From the NCBI GenBank assembly GCA_964645625.1, contig CAZYAI010000001.1:1-64000 (forward strand): a stretch of 64,000 nucleotides of DNA, written 5' to 3'. Each line of letters starts with the position of its first letter. The stretch's first letter is position 1. The position numbers and the translations under genes were made by a program. Source of the DNA: AB-137-C09 sp964645625. Lineage in GTDB: Bacteria; Pseudomonadota; Zetaproteobacteria; Mariprofundales; Mariprofundaceae. The notes under the pieces are model-generated. The model did not search any database, was not told the origin of the DNA, and was given only the letters and a program-made list of their open reading frames with translations. Positions 8,969 through 17,335 of the stretch are shown one piece after another.

Positions 8969-10144
8969 ATGAAATTTCAACACCTGCTACCTAGTTTGTT
9001 GGCTGTGACGGCCTGCACATTGGCTGCAAGTCCAACCTTGCAGGCCGATGATTCTGGATTTTATGTCGGTGCGGCTGGTGGTGCCTCCACTTCACAGCTA
9101 AAAACCGACCAAATGACCAAGCCATTTTTGGCTGCTGGTCAAACCCTAGCAACCATGAGCCATGCTAATCGTAGTGTGGGCTACAAGGCTTATCTCGGCT
9201 ATCAGTTTAATCGCTACATTTCCCTCGAAGGTGGGTATTTCAATCTGGGTAAATTTAATTTCACCTCAGGTGCTGCCACACCCGCAGGCACGCTGAATGC
9301 CAAAACCAAAGCCAATGGCGGCAACTTAGATTTGGTTCTTGGTGTTCCCCTTTCGGAAACATTTTCTCTGTATGGTCGCCTCGGTGGTACCTATACAAAA
9401 ACGCAGTCGGATTTCACAGGTACTGGTGGTATTCCTGCCATCACTACGCCCAAAAACAGTGAAAAAGTCTGGGGTGAAAAGTTGGGGCTGGGTATGCAGT
9501 ACCTGATTACACCAGCACTTCGTCTGCGTACTGAGGCTGAGCGTTACCATATTGGTGACGGTCTTGGTAATAAGGGCTATGTGGCTTTATATTCGCTGGG
9601 GCTGGCCTATCAGTTTGGTGTGGAAGACGAAGCACCTAAAGCGATGCCAGTTGTTGTCGAAAAGCCTAAACCAGCACCTGTTGCCAAACCTGCACCGCAA
9701 CCTGTAATAACGATGCCCAAGCCACAACCTGTGGTAAAAGTTGAGCCAAAGAAAGTTGTGTTCTCCGACACATCTACTTCCAACTCATTGTTTGCCTTCG
9801 GCAAATCCATTCTTAGTGATAGCGGTAAAGCATCGTTGGATCGTTTTGCTGGTGAACTGAACGGCGCGGATTATGGCACGATCAAGGTTATCGGACATAC
9901 TGACCGTATTGGTTCAAAGAAAGCAAACCAACGTCTTTCCGAAAAACGCGCCAATGTGGTCAGAGACTATCTGGTCAATCAGGCGGGTATTCCAGCGAGC
10001 AAGGTAGTTGCCAACGGCATGGGTGAAGAACAGCCTGTGACGGACTGCAAAGGTAAAGCAAGAACCAAAGCGTTGATTGATTGCCTAGCTCCTGATCGTC
10101 GTGTTGAGCTTGAAGTAATGGTGACCCGCACCGAATACCGTTAA
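8969..10144 (+). CDS. OmpA-family outer-membrane porin with peptidoglycan-binding domain
   Basis: 391 residues from ATG 8969, preceded by GGAGA at a good distance; a TTG seven codons upstream is less likely. A Sec signal peptide (ending near SPTLQA) leads into an eight-strand-type beta barrel (FYVGAAGGAS ... ALYSLGLAYQF), then a Pro/Lys/Val-rich linker about residues 225-270, then the OmpA C-terminal domain with VIGHTDRIGSKKANQRLSEKRA, the conserved Asp/Arg that bind diaminopimelate. The two cysteines late in the domain (VTDCKGK ... LIDCLAPDRR) match the disulfide common in this group. Role: envelope stability by tethering outer membrane to peptidoglycan. Monocistronic, with its own promoter and terminator. 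Confidence 0.93.
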   Translation: MKFQHLLPSLLAVTACTLAASPTLQADDSGFYVGAAGGASTSQLKTDQMTKPFLAAGQTLATMSHANRSVGYKAYLGYQFNRYISLEGGYFNLGKFNFTSGAATPAGTLNAKTKANGGNLDLVLGVPLSETFSLYGRLGGTYTKTQSDFTGTGGIPAITTPKNSEKVWGEKLGLGMQYLITPALRLRTEAERYHIGDGLGNKGYVALYSLGLAYQFGVEDEAPKAMPVVVEKPKPAPVAKPAPQPVITMPKPQPVVKVEPKKVVFSDTSTSNSLFAFGKSILSDSGKASLDRFAGELNGADYGTIKVIGHTDRIGSKKANQRLSEKRANVVRDYLVNQAGIPASKVVANGMGEEQPVTDCKGKARTKALIDCLAPDRRVELEVMVTRTEYR

Positions 10145-10165
10145 GCGATCGACTCAAATGATCCG

Positions 10166-10193
10166 AAAAGGGCAGCCACGGCTGCCCTTTTTT
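10166..10193 (+). terminator. Rho-independent terminator of the OmpA-like gene
   Basis: GGGCAGCC and GGCTGCCC form a GC-rich stem flanked by A-run and T-run (AAAA before, TTTTTT after), 25 bases after the stop codon. Confidence 0.92.
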
Positions 10194-10194
10194 G

Positions 10195-10367
10195 TTATAC
10201 CTAAATCCTGCGGTGTTTTGTGCCGTATTGGGTGTGATATATTGGTTTGTATGGCTTTTTGTGGAAATACGCAGTCACCTTTTTGGTGATAAATATTTTC
10301 ACAGAATGTCAGACGAATCAATAGATTGTGCTCAGTATGTGCAAAACATTGCAGGATTTAGGTTATA
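10195..10367 (+). mobile_element. MITE family 2, copy A (~173 bp)
   Basis: Ends are inverted: TTATACCTAAATCCTGC on the left and GCAGGATTTAGGTTATA on the right. An almost identical copy in the opposite orientation lies at 15427-15599. No transposase. One frame is open through both copies (contains IYWFVWLFVEIRSHLFGDKY), but this follows from their DNA identity and is not evidence of a gene. It sits directly after the ompA terminator. Confidence 0.88.
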
Positions 10368-10371
10368 TACG

Positions 10372-10505
10372 GATGTTACGCACGGTCATATACGTGTTTT
10401 TTTGCGTAGCAACACGTCATTGTGGACTTGATTCGCAATCCAGAGAACGGACGCAAGACTGGATATTGAATCAAGCGAAGGGTGACGGAATGGCATCGGC
10501 TGATT
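10372..10505 (+). repeat. Dispersed REP-like element (single unit)
   Basis: Begins GATGTTACGCACGGTCATAT, continues through CGTCATTGTGGACTTGATTC and GCAAGACTGGATATTGAATC. The same order of blocks occurs at 25771-26172, where the core is amplified four-fold, and partly at 8618 and 46512. It abuts MITE copy A on one side and the 3' end of cydX on the other. Confidence 0.8.
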
Positions 10506-10508
10506 TTT

Positions 10509-10583
10509 TCATATCCATTCAACTGAGCGACGACCAACATAAATAGCCAGAAGTACCATCATAAACCAAAGTACATACCACAT
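10509..10583 (-). CDS. cydX: Cytochrome bd small subunit CydX-like
   Basis: A 24-residue protein, MWYVLWFMMVLLAIYVGRRS plus VEWI, starting at ATG 10583 with GGAGGG eight bases upstream, 54 bases after cydB in the same direction. CydX/CbdX proteins are single-helix inner-membrane subunits beginning MWYF/MWYL that stabilise the haems of cytochrome bd oxidase; E. coli CydX has 37 residues, so this is a short version. Sequence start, hydrophobic helix, ribosome site and position after cydB all agree. The stop codon lies at the border of a REP-like repeat, so the original tail may have been trimmed. Confidence 0.85.
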   Translation of the reverse strand: MWYVLWFMMVLLAIYVGRRSVEWI

Positions 10584-10637
10584 TATTATCCCTCCTGTTG
10601 ACAAGTTTTTTTGAAGATAACTTCAAAGGATTGTCCG

Positions 10638-11774
10638 TTAATAGCTTGCATGATCGTTGTCGATGATTTGCTGCACGGTTACTTTGCCGCGCATCACACG
10701 GAACACCCAACTGGTATAAGCCAGTATCATCGGCATAAAAATTACCGTGGCGATTAGCATTAAGCCCAGTGTGTGTTCGCTGGATGTGGCATCCCACATA
10801 GTCAGACTCTGTGAGGGGTGCGTGCTTGATGGCAAAACGAAGGGGAACAGGGTAAGACCCGCCGTAGCAGCGATGCCAGCGACGGAAATTCCAGAAGCAA
10901 CCCAAGCAAGTCCCGCCCGAAGCCGACCAAGTACCATGACCATGAACGCACCCACAATTCCCAAGGCAGGAGCCAGCCATAGTGCTGGAGCATCCTGATA
11001 ACGCGCCATCCAGCCGCCAGCCTCATGCACCACGGTTTTAAGCATTGGGTTGGATGGAGCGGATGCATCAATCACGCTCACAACACGAAAGCCGTCCAAA
11101 TGAAACATCACGAAGTAACCAGCCAGCAGGAACAGTGCAATGGTTGCCATTGCTGCATAGCGGGCAGTAGTCGCGGCACGCTGCTGGATAATGCCTTCCG
11201 TTTTGATGAGTAGATAAGTCGCACCGTGCATGGTCAGCATCGCCACCGATACCAGCCCTGCGAGCAGGGCAAACGGGTTGAGCAACTGCCACAACGTACC
11301 AGTGTAGTAACTGCGCAAGGTATCATCAAAGTAAAACGGCACGCCTTGTAGCAAATTACCAAAGGCAATACCAATCACCAGGGCGGGTACTAGACCACCA
11401 ACAAATAGCGCGTAGTCCCAAGACGTGCGCCAAGTTGGGCTTTGCAACTTGCTGCGGTAATCAAAACCGACGGGGCGCAAAAACAAGGCAAACAGCACCA
11501 GCAGCAAGGCCGCATACATGCCAGAAAACGCCGTGGCGTAAATCATCGGCCATGCCGCAAACACTGCGCCAGCACCAAGAATCAGCCACACCTGATTGCC
11601 ATCCCAGAACGGTCCGATGGCATTCAGCAACACCCGCCGTTCGACATCCTCACGTGCTACAAAGGGTAGTTGAATTGCCACGCCAAGGTCGTATCCATCC
11701 ATGACGGCATAGCCGATCAGCAAAATGGCAACCAGCAGCCACCAGATTAAGCGAAGGGATTCGTAATCAATCAT
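10638..11774 (-). CDS. cydB: Cytochrome bd ubiquinol oxidase subunit II
   Basis: 378 residues from ATG 11774 (AAGGAGG upstream), against 379 in E. coli; a longer frame starting further upstream is not supported. Begins MIDYESLRLIWWLLVAILLI with the conserved YAVMDGYDLGVA motif near residue 25 and FWDGNQVWLILGAGAVFAAWP near 60, both diagnostic of CydB. About eight to nine membrane helices. It partners CydA in the inner membrane; the complex oxidises quinol and reduces O2 to water with high affinity. The start overlaps the cydA stop by 8 bases. Confidence 0.97.
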   Translation of the reverse strand: MIDYESLRLIWWLLVAILLIGYAVMDGYDLGVAIQLPFVAREDVERRVLLNAIGPFWDGNQVWLILGAGAVFAAWPMIYATAFSGMYAALLLVLFALFLRPVGFDYRSKLQSPTWRTSWDYALFVGGLVPALVIGIAFGNLLQGVPFYFDDTLRSYYTGTLWQLLNPFALLAGLVSVAMLTMHGATYLLIKTEGIIQQRAATTARYAAMATIALFLLAGYFVMFHLDGFRVVSVIDASAPSNPMLKTVVHEAGGWMARYQDAPALWLAPALGIVGAFMVMVLGRLRAGLAWVASGISVAGIAATAGLTLFPFVLPSSTHPSQSLTMWDATSSEHTLGLMLIATVIFMPMILAYTSWVFRVMRGKVTVQQIIDNDHASY

Positions 11775-13329
11775 GGGAGCCTCCTTGTTCAAAATGGTAA
11801 CGCCCAGTATGTAAGGCACTTGGTCCGAGTCGGGCATACTTGAACATCAAAAATAATTCGATCGCGAACAATGTGCCATACATCAGCGCAAAGGCAGTTA
11901 GGGAGCCCCATACATCCGATGTCGCCAGGCTTGAAACCGATAAATGGGTCGGAAGAATACCGTAAACCGTCCACGGCTGGCGACCGAACTCTGCCACAAA
12001 CCAGCCCAGTTCAGCGGCGATAAACGGCAGCGGTATTGCATAAAGGGCGATGCGTAGCAGTAGACGGTTGTTCCATGCCGAACCTCGCCGAGCGGCATAC
12101 AAGGCGTAGGCGCAAATCAGGAATAACACCATCCCGATTCCCACCATCATGCGGAATGACCAGAACATCGGCGTGACTTTCGGGATGGTGTCGGCGGCAG
12201 CACGGGCGATCTGTTCATCCGAAGCTTCGTTTGGATTTTCGACGTACTTTTTCAGCAACAGAGCGTAACCAAGATCAGCCACATGGGCGTGAAAGGTGTC
12301 CATTTCTGCTGCGGTCGCGGTTTTTTGACGTACAGCAGGCAGCAGTGCGTAAGCCAGCAAGCCTTTGCGAATGCGATCTTCATTGGCTTGGATTAGGGTT
12401 TTTACCCCAAGGATCGGCTGATCGAGCGAGCGAGTTCCAATCAGCCCAAGCAGATAAGGAACTTCGATGGTCATGCGGTTTTGCTGCGCGGATTGGTCAA
12501 TGTCAGCCACAAGCAGCAGCGGCGCAGGTGCTGGCGCTGTTTCCCAAATTGCTTCCATTGCTGCCATTTTTTCTGGTTGCGCGTGCGCTACTTCATAACC
12601 AGATTCATCACCAAGGAAGATGGCACTGATCGAAACCACGGTGCCGAATCCAGCGGCAATGGCGAATGAACGGCGGGCAAATTCGCTGTCTCGCTGCTTG
12701 AGTAAATAGTAGGCAGAGATGCCGAGTACAAAAATAGCACCCGTCAAATAACCAGCGGACAAGGTGTGCATAAATTTGACCTGAGCAAAGGGGTTAAACA
12801 GTAGCTCACTGAAGCTGCCCAGTTCCATGCGCATCGTGTCAGGGTTGAAGGCGGTGCCGATCGGGTGCTGCATCCAGCCGTTGGCAATCAAAATCCACAG
12901 CGCGGAGAGGTTGGAACCTAGGGCGACCAATGCCGTCACCATCAGGTGTTTGCCCTTGCTTAAACGATCCCAGCCGAAGAAAAATAAGCCAACCATGGTT
13001 GATTCCAAGAAAAAAGCCATCAGTCCTTCAATCGCCAGCGGCACGCCGAAAATATCACCAACGTAATGCGAGTAATAAGCCCAATTGGTGCCGAACTGGA
13101 ATTCCATCGTCAGTCCAGTCACCACCCCCATCGCAAAGTTAATCGCAAAGAGTTTGCCCCAGAATTTTGTCATATCTTTGTAAATCGTTTGACCCGTCGT
13201 CACATACAGTGACTCCATTACGACCAACAAAACGGAAAGCCCTAGTGTAAGCGGGACAAACAAAAAATGTGTAATGGCAGTAAAGGCAAATTGCAGTCGT
13301 GAAACATCGACCAAGGCTTCGCTAATCAT
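11767..13329 (-). CDS. cydA: Cytochrome bd ubiquinol oxidase subunit I
   Basis: 520 residues (522 in E. coli). Haem ligands are in place: His21 in FAFTAITHFLFVPLTLG, His in VKFMHTLSAGYLTGA near 187, and Met in FRMMVGIGMVLF near 390. The GWFVAEFGRQPW motif is conserved. The Q loop is the long type, with EVAHAQPEKMAAMEAIW and EVPYLLGLIGTRSLDQPI, which places the enzyme with E. coli-like bd-I rather than cyanide-insensitive oxidases. TAGGAG precedes ATG 13329. It lies second in a cydP-cydA-cydB-cydX operon. Confidence 0.98.
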   Translation of the reverse strand: MISEALVDVSRLQFAFTAITHFLFVPLTLGLSVLLVVMESLYVTTGQTIYKDMTKFWGKLFAINFAMGVVTGLTMEFQFGTNWAYYSHYVGDIFGVPLAIEGLMAFFLESTMVGLFFFGWDRLSKGKHLMVTALVALGSNLSALWILIANGWMQHPIGTAFNPDTMRMELGSFSELLFNPFAQVKFMHTLSAGYLTGAIFVLGISAYYLLKQRDSEFARRSFAIAAGFGTVVSISAIFLGDESGYEVAHAQPEKMAAMEAIWETAPAPAPLLLVADIDQSAQQNRMTIEVPYLLGLIGTRSLDQPILGVKTLIQANEDRIRKGLLAYALLPAVRQKTATAAEMDTFHAHVADLGYALLLKKYVENPNEASDEQIARAAADTIPKVTPMFWSFRMMVGIGMVLFLICAYALYAARRGSAWNNRLLLRIALYAIPLPFIAAELGWFVAEFGRQPWTVYGILPTHLSVSSLATSDVWGSLTAFALMYGTLFAIELFLMFKYARLGPSALHTGRYHFEQGGSHD

Positions 13330-13341
13330 CGTAACTCCTAT

Positions 13342-13509
13342 TTATTGATTGCCGTGATTGATTGTAGATGCTGGCTCAGGCAGCAGATGTTGATTGATAT
13401 CTGCTTCGGGAGGGTGAGAAAACCATGTCAGCCATATCAAACCGATTGCCAGCAATTTTATAACCAGAATAATGGCAATTTCTTGCTGAAATTCTGACAA
13501 CTGGGTCAT
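13342..13509 (-). CDS. cydP: Small membrane protein upstream of cydA (CydP-like)
   Basis: 55 residues from ATG 13509, preceded by GGAGGAG. MTQLSEFQQEIAIILVIKLL starts a single membrane helix continuing AIGLIWLTWFSHPP, followed by a polar tail rich in Pro, Asn and His. It ends 12 bases before cydA. Size, single helix and position match the putative small oxidase subunit named CydP that precedes cydA in many proteobacteria; its exact role is not settled. The assignment rests mainly on context. Confidence 0.7.
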   Translation of the reverse strand: MTQLSEFQQEIAIILVIKLLAIGLIWLTWFSHPPEADINQHLLPEPASTINHGNQ

Positions 13510-13531
13510 AACTCCTCCAGTAAATAAGCAG

Positions 13532-13560
13532 TAGAATATTATGATATTCTAATATGTCAA
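13532..13560 (-). promoter_or_regulatory. cyd operon promoter with palindromic operator
   Basis: On the minus strand TTGACA (13560-13555) is followed by the perfect 8-bp inverted repeat TAGAATAT-cata-ATATTCTA (13551-13532), which overlaps where the -10 should lie; it is 23 bases upstream of cydP. The layout suggests a dimeric repressor, for example an Rrf2-type (NsrR/IscR) or Fur-type factor, but the protein cannot be named from this sequence. Confidence 0.6.
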
Positions 13561-13682
13561 TGAATGAAGCGCAAACAGGCAGCGATGTTTCATGGTATTT
13601 TGCGTTTGTTGTTGATCTATTGGCTATAAATCAAGGGCAAAATTTTACGTTGTGTTTGAAAGTGATGTTGCTCCTGGCTGAA

Positions 13683-13982
13683 TCAGAAGGAGTTTTTTTT
13701 CAATGCTTCGGGCATGGTTAGGGTTTGCATATCCCAGTTTTCGATTTCGAGAATACGCTGAAGGCAGGATTCCATCAGCGCGTGTGCTTGTTCGGCATCG
13801 CTGGCGATACGTTCATGCACGGCACAATCGGTGTCGGTGAGGTCTAGGCAACGTTGTTGGTAGGTGTAGAGTTCACGTATCTTTAGTACTTGGGTCGCCA
13901 CTTGCGCTGGGCAAGCGCATTGGTACATCAACGACTGGTCAATGATATGGCTGATTTGTTCTTCATTCCATTGGTATTGCAT
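13683..13982 (-). CDS. Small helical protein of unknown function
   Basis: 99 residues from ATG 13982 (AGGAGGAT upstream); the reading frame extends further but that part lies inside the cyclase gene. It begins MQYQWNEEQISHIIDQSLMY and is predicted mostly helical and acidic, with cysteines in QCACPAQ, LTDTDCAV and ESCLQR. No known family recognised. Its start overlaps the last 20 bases of the upstream cyclase gene, so translation is probably coupled and the protein may work with the cyclase. Confidence 0.65.
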   Translation of the reverse strand: MQYQWNEEQISHIIDQSLMYQCACPAQVATQVLKIRELYTYQQRCLDLTDTDCAVHERIASDAEQAHALMESCLQRILEIENWDMQTLTMPEALKKNSF

Positions 13983-14979
13983 CGGTATCCTCCTGCTGAA
14001 TTCTGCAGATTTCAATTGGTTGCTCAAAGCCACGAGGATGAAATATGTCTGCCTGAGCATATGTTATCAACAGCGGAGGCATACTGTCGCGACTGACGAG
14101 GATTTCTCCTGCATGTGCCTCGGCGCAAAGACGAGCGGCTAGGTGAACAGCACTACCAGTAATATCGAATTGATGTCGGGATTCACTGCCCATCATGCCG
14201 CCGAGAATGAGACCTCCAGCAATGGCAGTACCAGTGGGGAAATCTGTTTCACCCAGATGACGGACAATATTGATGGCACAACGAATCGCAAGTTGGTTGC
14301 GTTGTTTCCCTTCAAAAATCGCTTGCAGACCATCACCAGTGAATTTCACAACAGCCCCTTGAGCTTGCTGGACGCAACGGGTTTGCAGGCTTAGCCAAGC
14401 ATTGAGTTTTTTCAGATAGACTCCAGGCTCTTCGCGGAGCAGGCGTTGGGTGGACTGGCGTACATCAGTCACCAGTACCGTCATTTCAGCCAATTCACCT
14501 TCGCCAGGCGGCATACTCTCCAGCCGAGTCATCCATTGTTCAGATGCCTGAATGGGCAACAAGCGTTCAGCACGTTGCTTTTGTTCGTTGAGATGTTGCC
14601 ATTTCTCCATGCCGTGTTGAATAGCGGCTTGCAGAAGCTCTTTTTTTAATGGTTTTTGCAACATGCTGATGCTGCCGTGCTGATGCTGCCAGTTGTTGAG
14701 TTGCTGTTCCCCTAGGGTGGGGGCAGTCACTGCGATGATGAATACAGTGGGATTATGTGTTCGGATCTCACCCAGCAAGGGCAATGGCTCGGATTCGCGT
14801 GCCCGATGATTGAACAGAATGATATCTGGTGGCATGTCGGGGGCGTGATGGATGGCTCCAGTGTATACGACGTTGCAAGCTGGTATCGAGAGGCAGTGTT
14901 GCTGCAGCCAGTTGGCTGACTGTGCATCACTATCGATGACCCACAACGTTGCCTCGTCCATCAGGTGTAATGATGTCAT
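13963..14979 (-). CDS. Pseudo-receiver class III adenylate/guanylate cyclase
   Basis: 338 residues. Residues 10-130 form a receiver-like fold (LWVIDSDAQSANWL ... PDIILFNHRARESEP ... MLQKPLKKELL), but the phosphoacceptor position carries Asn in ILFNH instead of Asp, so it is probably not phosphorylated. Residues ~165-330 are a class III nucleotide cyclase: VLVTDVRQST supplies the first metal Asp and VVKFTGDGLQAIFEG the second, followed by GTAIAGGLILGGMMGS and DITGSAVHLAARL. Product is likely cAMP, but cAMP versus cGMP cannot be decided here. No membrane segment. Overlaps the following small gene by 20 bases. A second receiver-cyclase is at 61905. Confidence 0.85.
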   Translation of the reverse strand: MTSLHLMDEATLWVIDSDAQSANWLQQHCLSIPACNVVYTGAIHHAPDMPPDIILFNHRARESEPLPLLGEIRTHNPTVFIIAVTAPTLGEQQLNNWQHQHGSISMLQKPLKKELLQAAIQHGMEKWQHLNEQKQRAERLLPIQASEQWMTRLESMPPGEGELAEMTVLVTDVRQSTQRLLREEPGVYLKKLNAWLSLQTRCVQQAQGAVVKFTGDGLQAIFEGKQRNQLAIRCAINIVRHLGETDFPTGTAIAGGLILGGMMGSESRHQFDITGSAVHLAARLCAEAHAGEILVSRDSMPPLLITYAQADIFHPRGFEQPIEICRIQQEDTDAIPME

Positions 14980-15426
14980 AACGAGTGCAGGCTCCGATCT
15001 TGATTGTTGTTATTGCGATACCTGAACATTATCATGCTCCCACTTAGTCATTCTGTAATGCTCTATTGATTTTCACTCATCTGCAAGAAACTATCTTGCG
15101 CTTATTCGCACTGCAATTTTTTGCCAGCAAGCAACACCTAGGCATTCAGCATATGAAGTTTGGTATCCTCCATGTTGTGGTTTACACTTTCATTGTTTTT
15201 ATGGTTGCTGAAAGCTGCTTTATTTACCACATGATCTTTGAATACTACACGCATCGCTGCTGGCTCCAACTCAGTTTTGCATGTGTAAATTACTTTTTAG
15301 GGTCGGTGAAAGATGCCTGTTTTTTCGTGCCTTTTGTGGTTAAAACCTTAGTTTTCATTGCTTGACAGGGTGAGGTAGCAAAACTATTGTCGCCCGCCCA
15401 TTTTTAGATTGAATACAGGCATAATC
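14980..15426. other. Intergenic region, no convincing gene
   Basis: About 450 bp between the leftward cyclase gene and MITE copy B. A 99-codon rightward frame (15066-15365) begins with TTG without ribosome site; from an internal ATG it would give a 70-residue Phe/Val/Tyr-rich peptide. Composition is AT-rich and I see no family, so I do not call it. TTTCGTGCCTTTTGTGG near 15323 resembles a sequence common in bacterial intergenic DNA. Confidence 0.45.
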
Positions 15427-15599
15427 TTATACCTAAACCCTGCAATATTTTGCACATACTGAGCACAATCTATTGATTCGTCTGACATGCTGTGAAAATA
15501 TTTATCACCAAAAAGGTGACTGCGTATTTCCACAAAAAGCCATACAAACCAATATATCACACTCAATACGGCACAAAAAACCGCAGGATTTAGGTTATA
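15427..15599 (-). mobile_element. MITE family 2, copy B (inverted relative to copy A)
   Basis: Ends CTTATACCTAAACCCTGC and GCAGGATTTAGGTTATA, interior nearly identical to the reverse complement of 10195-10367. It ends 23 bases before the ilvI start codon, so any ilvI promoter must lie inside it, upstream of it, or have been created by it. Confidence 0.88.
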
Positions 15600-15622
15600 A
15601 CTATCCTCGTTAAGGCGGAATC

Positions 15623-17335
15623 ATGAAGTTGACTGGTGCACAAATTTTTGTCGAGTGTTTGAAGCGTGAAGGTGTTGAGCTGATTTTCGGCTACCCTGGT
15701 GGTTCTGTGCTTAATATCTATGATGAGATTTTCAAACAAAATAGTTTTCAACATATCTTGGTTCGCCATGAACAGGCCGCGCTTCATGCTGCCAATGGTT
15801 ATGCGCGGGTGTCTGGTCGTTGCGGTGTTGCCTTGGTGACTTCAGGGCCAGGTGCAACCAACGCGGTTACGGGCTTGGCTGATTCTAATATGGATTCTAT
15901 TCCTACGGTGTGTTTTTCTGGTCAGGTGCCTTCGGCGTTGATTGGTAACGATGCCTTCCAAGAAGCTGATACGGTTGGCATTACCCGCTCGGTGACCAAG
16001 CATAACTTTTTGGTTAAGGATGTACGTGATTTGGCGGGTGTTATTCGTCAAGCATTTTACATTGCTACCTCAGGTCGCCCTGGTGCGGTGTTAGTGGATA
16101 TTCCTAAAGATATTACCCAAGATAGTTGTGAGTTTATCTACCCTGAAACGGTGGATATTCGCTCCTACAAACCGACGCGCAAAGGTAATCATCGCCAGAT
16201 CAAAAAGATTGCCGAAAAAATTATGCAGGCAAAACGTCCTGTGCTGTATACGGGCGGTGGCGTAATCAGTGCTGCCGGTGCTGCGCCGTTACTTACGCAG
16301 TTGGTCGAGCAACTGAATCTGCCGATTACCAATACCTTAATGGGTTTGGGTGGCATCGCCTACGACAACCCTCATTTCTTGGGTATGTTGGGTATGCACG
16401 GCACGTATGAAGCCAATATGGCGGTGTCTCATTGTGATTTGCTGTTTGCGATTGGGGCGCGTTTTGATGACCGCGTTACAGCGCGTATTGACGCTTTTGC
16501 TCCTGATGCGCATATCATTCATATTGATGTGGATCCATCATCGATTTCTAAAAACGTTCGCGCCCACACTTCGGTGGTGGGGGATGTTGCGGTGGTACTC
16601 AAGCAATTACTCAAAGAGCTAAAAGAATACACGCAAGATGATGCGGTAGATTTGGCTCCTTGGTGGCATGAGATTGATCAATGGCGCGCCGTGAACTCAC
16701 TGGCATTTGAGCAAAAGCCTGATGAACCGATCAAGCCCCAGCAGGTGATTCAAACGGTGCATCGCATTACCGAAGGCAATGCTATTGTGGCCACCGATGT
16801 GGGTCAGCATCAGATGTGGGCAGCACAATTTTATGGCTTTAAGGAGCCGAACCGTTGGTTGACTTCTGGCGGCTTAGGCACGATGGGTTATGGCTTGCCA
16901 GCCGCGATGGGTGCGCAATTGATTGCCAGACCTGGTGAACGCGTGGTGCTGTTTTCGGGTGATGCTTCGATTCAAATGTGCATTCAGGAACTTTCGACCT
17001 TGTACCAATACAAATTACCTGTGGTGGTAGTGATCTTGAACAATGGTTACATGGGCATGGTTCGCCAGTGGCAAGAAATGTTTTATGACTCCCGCTATTC
17101 GCACTCTTACTTTGATTCATTGCCTGACTTTGTGAAGCTCGCCGAAGCGTATGGTGGATTAGGTTTGCGGGTGGATGCGTTGAGTAAGCTTGATGCTACC
17201 TTGCAACAAGCATTTGATGAAAAAGAACGTTTTGTGGTGGTTGATGTCCACGTTGCAGAAGCAGAAAATGTGTACCCTATGGTACCAGCGGGCGCAGCGT
17301 TGCATGAAATGAAATTGGGTAAGGAGGAACGCTGA
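15623..17335 (+). CDS. ilvI: Acetolactate synthase large (catalytic) subunit
   Basis: 570 residues, ThDP- and FAD-dependent enzyme condensing pyruvate to 2-acetolactate, or pyruvate plus 2-ketobutyrate, the first common step of valine, leucine and isoleucine synthesis. The catalytic Glu is in VRHEQAALHAANGYARVSG near residue 50. The N-terminal PYR domain begins LTGAQIFVECLKREGVELIF; the ThDP-binding GDASIQMCIQELSTL and ILNNGYMGMVRQWQEMFY are near residues 450-480. AAGGCGGA precedes ATG 15623. The regulatory subunit follows with a 1-base overlap. A MITE occupies the upstream region. Whether it is the IlvI, IlvB or IlvG isoform is not decidable alone, but the paired 165-residue subunit fits IlvI/IlvH. 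Confidence 0.96.
   Translation: MKLTGAQIFVECLKREGVELIFGYPGGSVLNIYDEIFKQNSFQHILVRHEQAALHAANGYARVSGRCGVALVTSGPGATNAVTGLADSNMDSIPTVCFSGQVPSALIGNDAFQEADTVGITRSVTKHNFLVKDVRDLAGVIRQAFYIATSGRPGAVLVDIPKDITQDSCEFIYPETVDIRSYKPTRKGNHRQIKKIAEKIMQAKRPVLYTGGGVISAAGAAPLLTQLVEQLNLPITNTLMGLGGIAYDNPHFLGMLGMHGTYEANMAVSHCDLLFAIGARFDDRVTARIDAFAPDAHIIHIDVDPSSISKNVRAHTSVVGDVAVVLKQLLKELKEYTQDDAVDLAPWWHEIDQWRAVNSLAFEQKPDEPIKPQQVIQTVHRITEGNAIVATDVGQHQMWAAQFYGFKEPNRWLTSGGLGTMGYGLPAAMGAQLIARPGERVVLFSGDASIQMCIQELSTLYQYKLPVVVVILNNGYMGMVRQWQEMFYDSRYSHSYFDSLPDFVKLAEAYGGLGLRVDALSKLDATLQQAFDEKERFVVVDVHVAEAENVYPMVPAGAALHEMKLGKEER

Noticed and set aside
10192..10431. 79-codon frame with a hydrophobic stretch inside MITE copy A, also open in copy B
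   Set aside because: Similarity between the copies is explained by the DNA identity of the element; no start signal and no family.
15066..15365. 99-codon frame with hydrophobic residues
   Set aside because: TTG start without ribosome site, AT-rich, unlike known proteins; a shorter ATG version is possible but unsupported.
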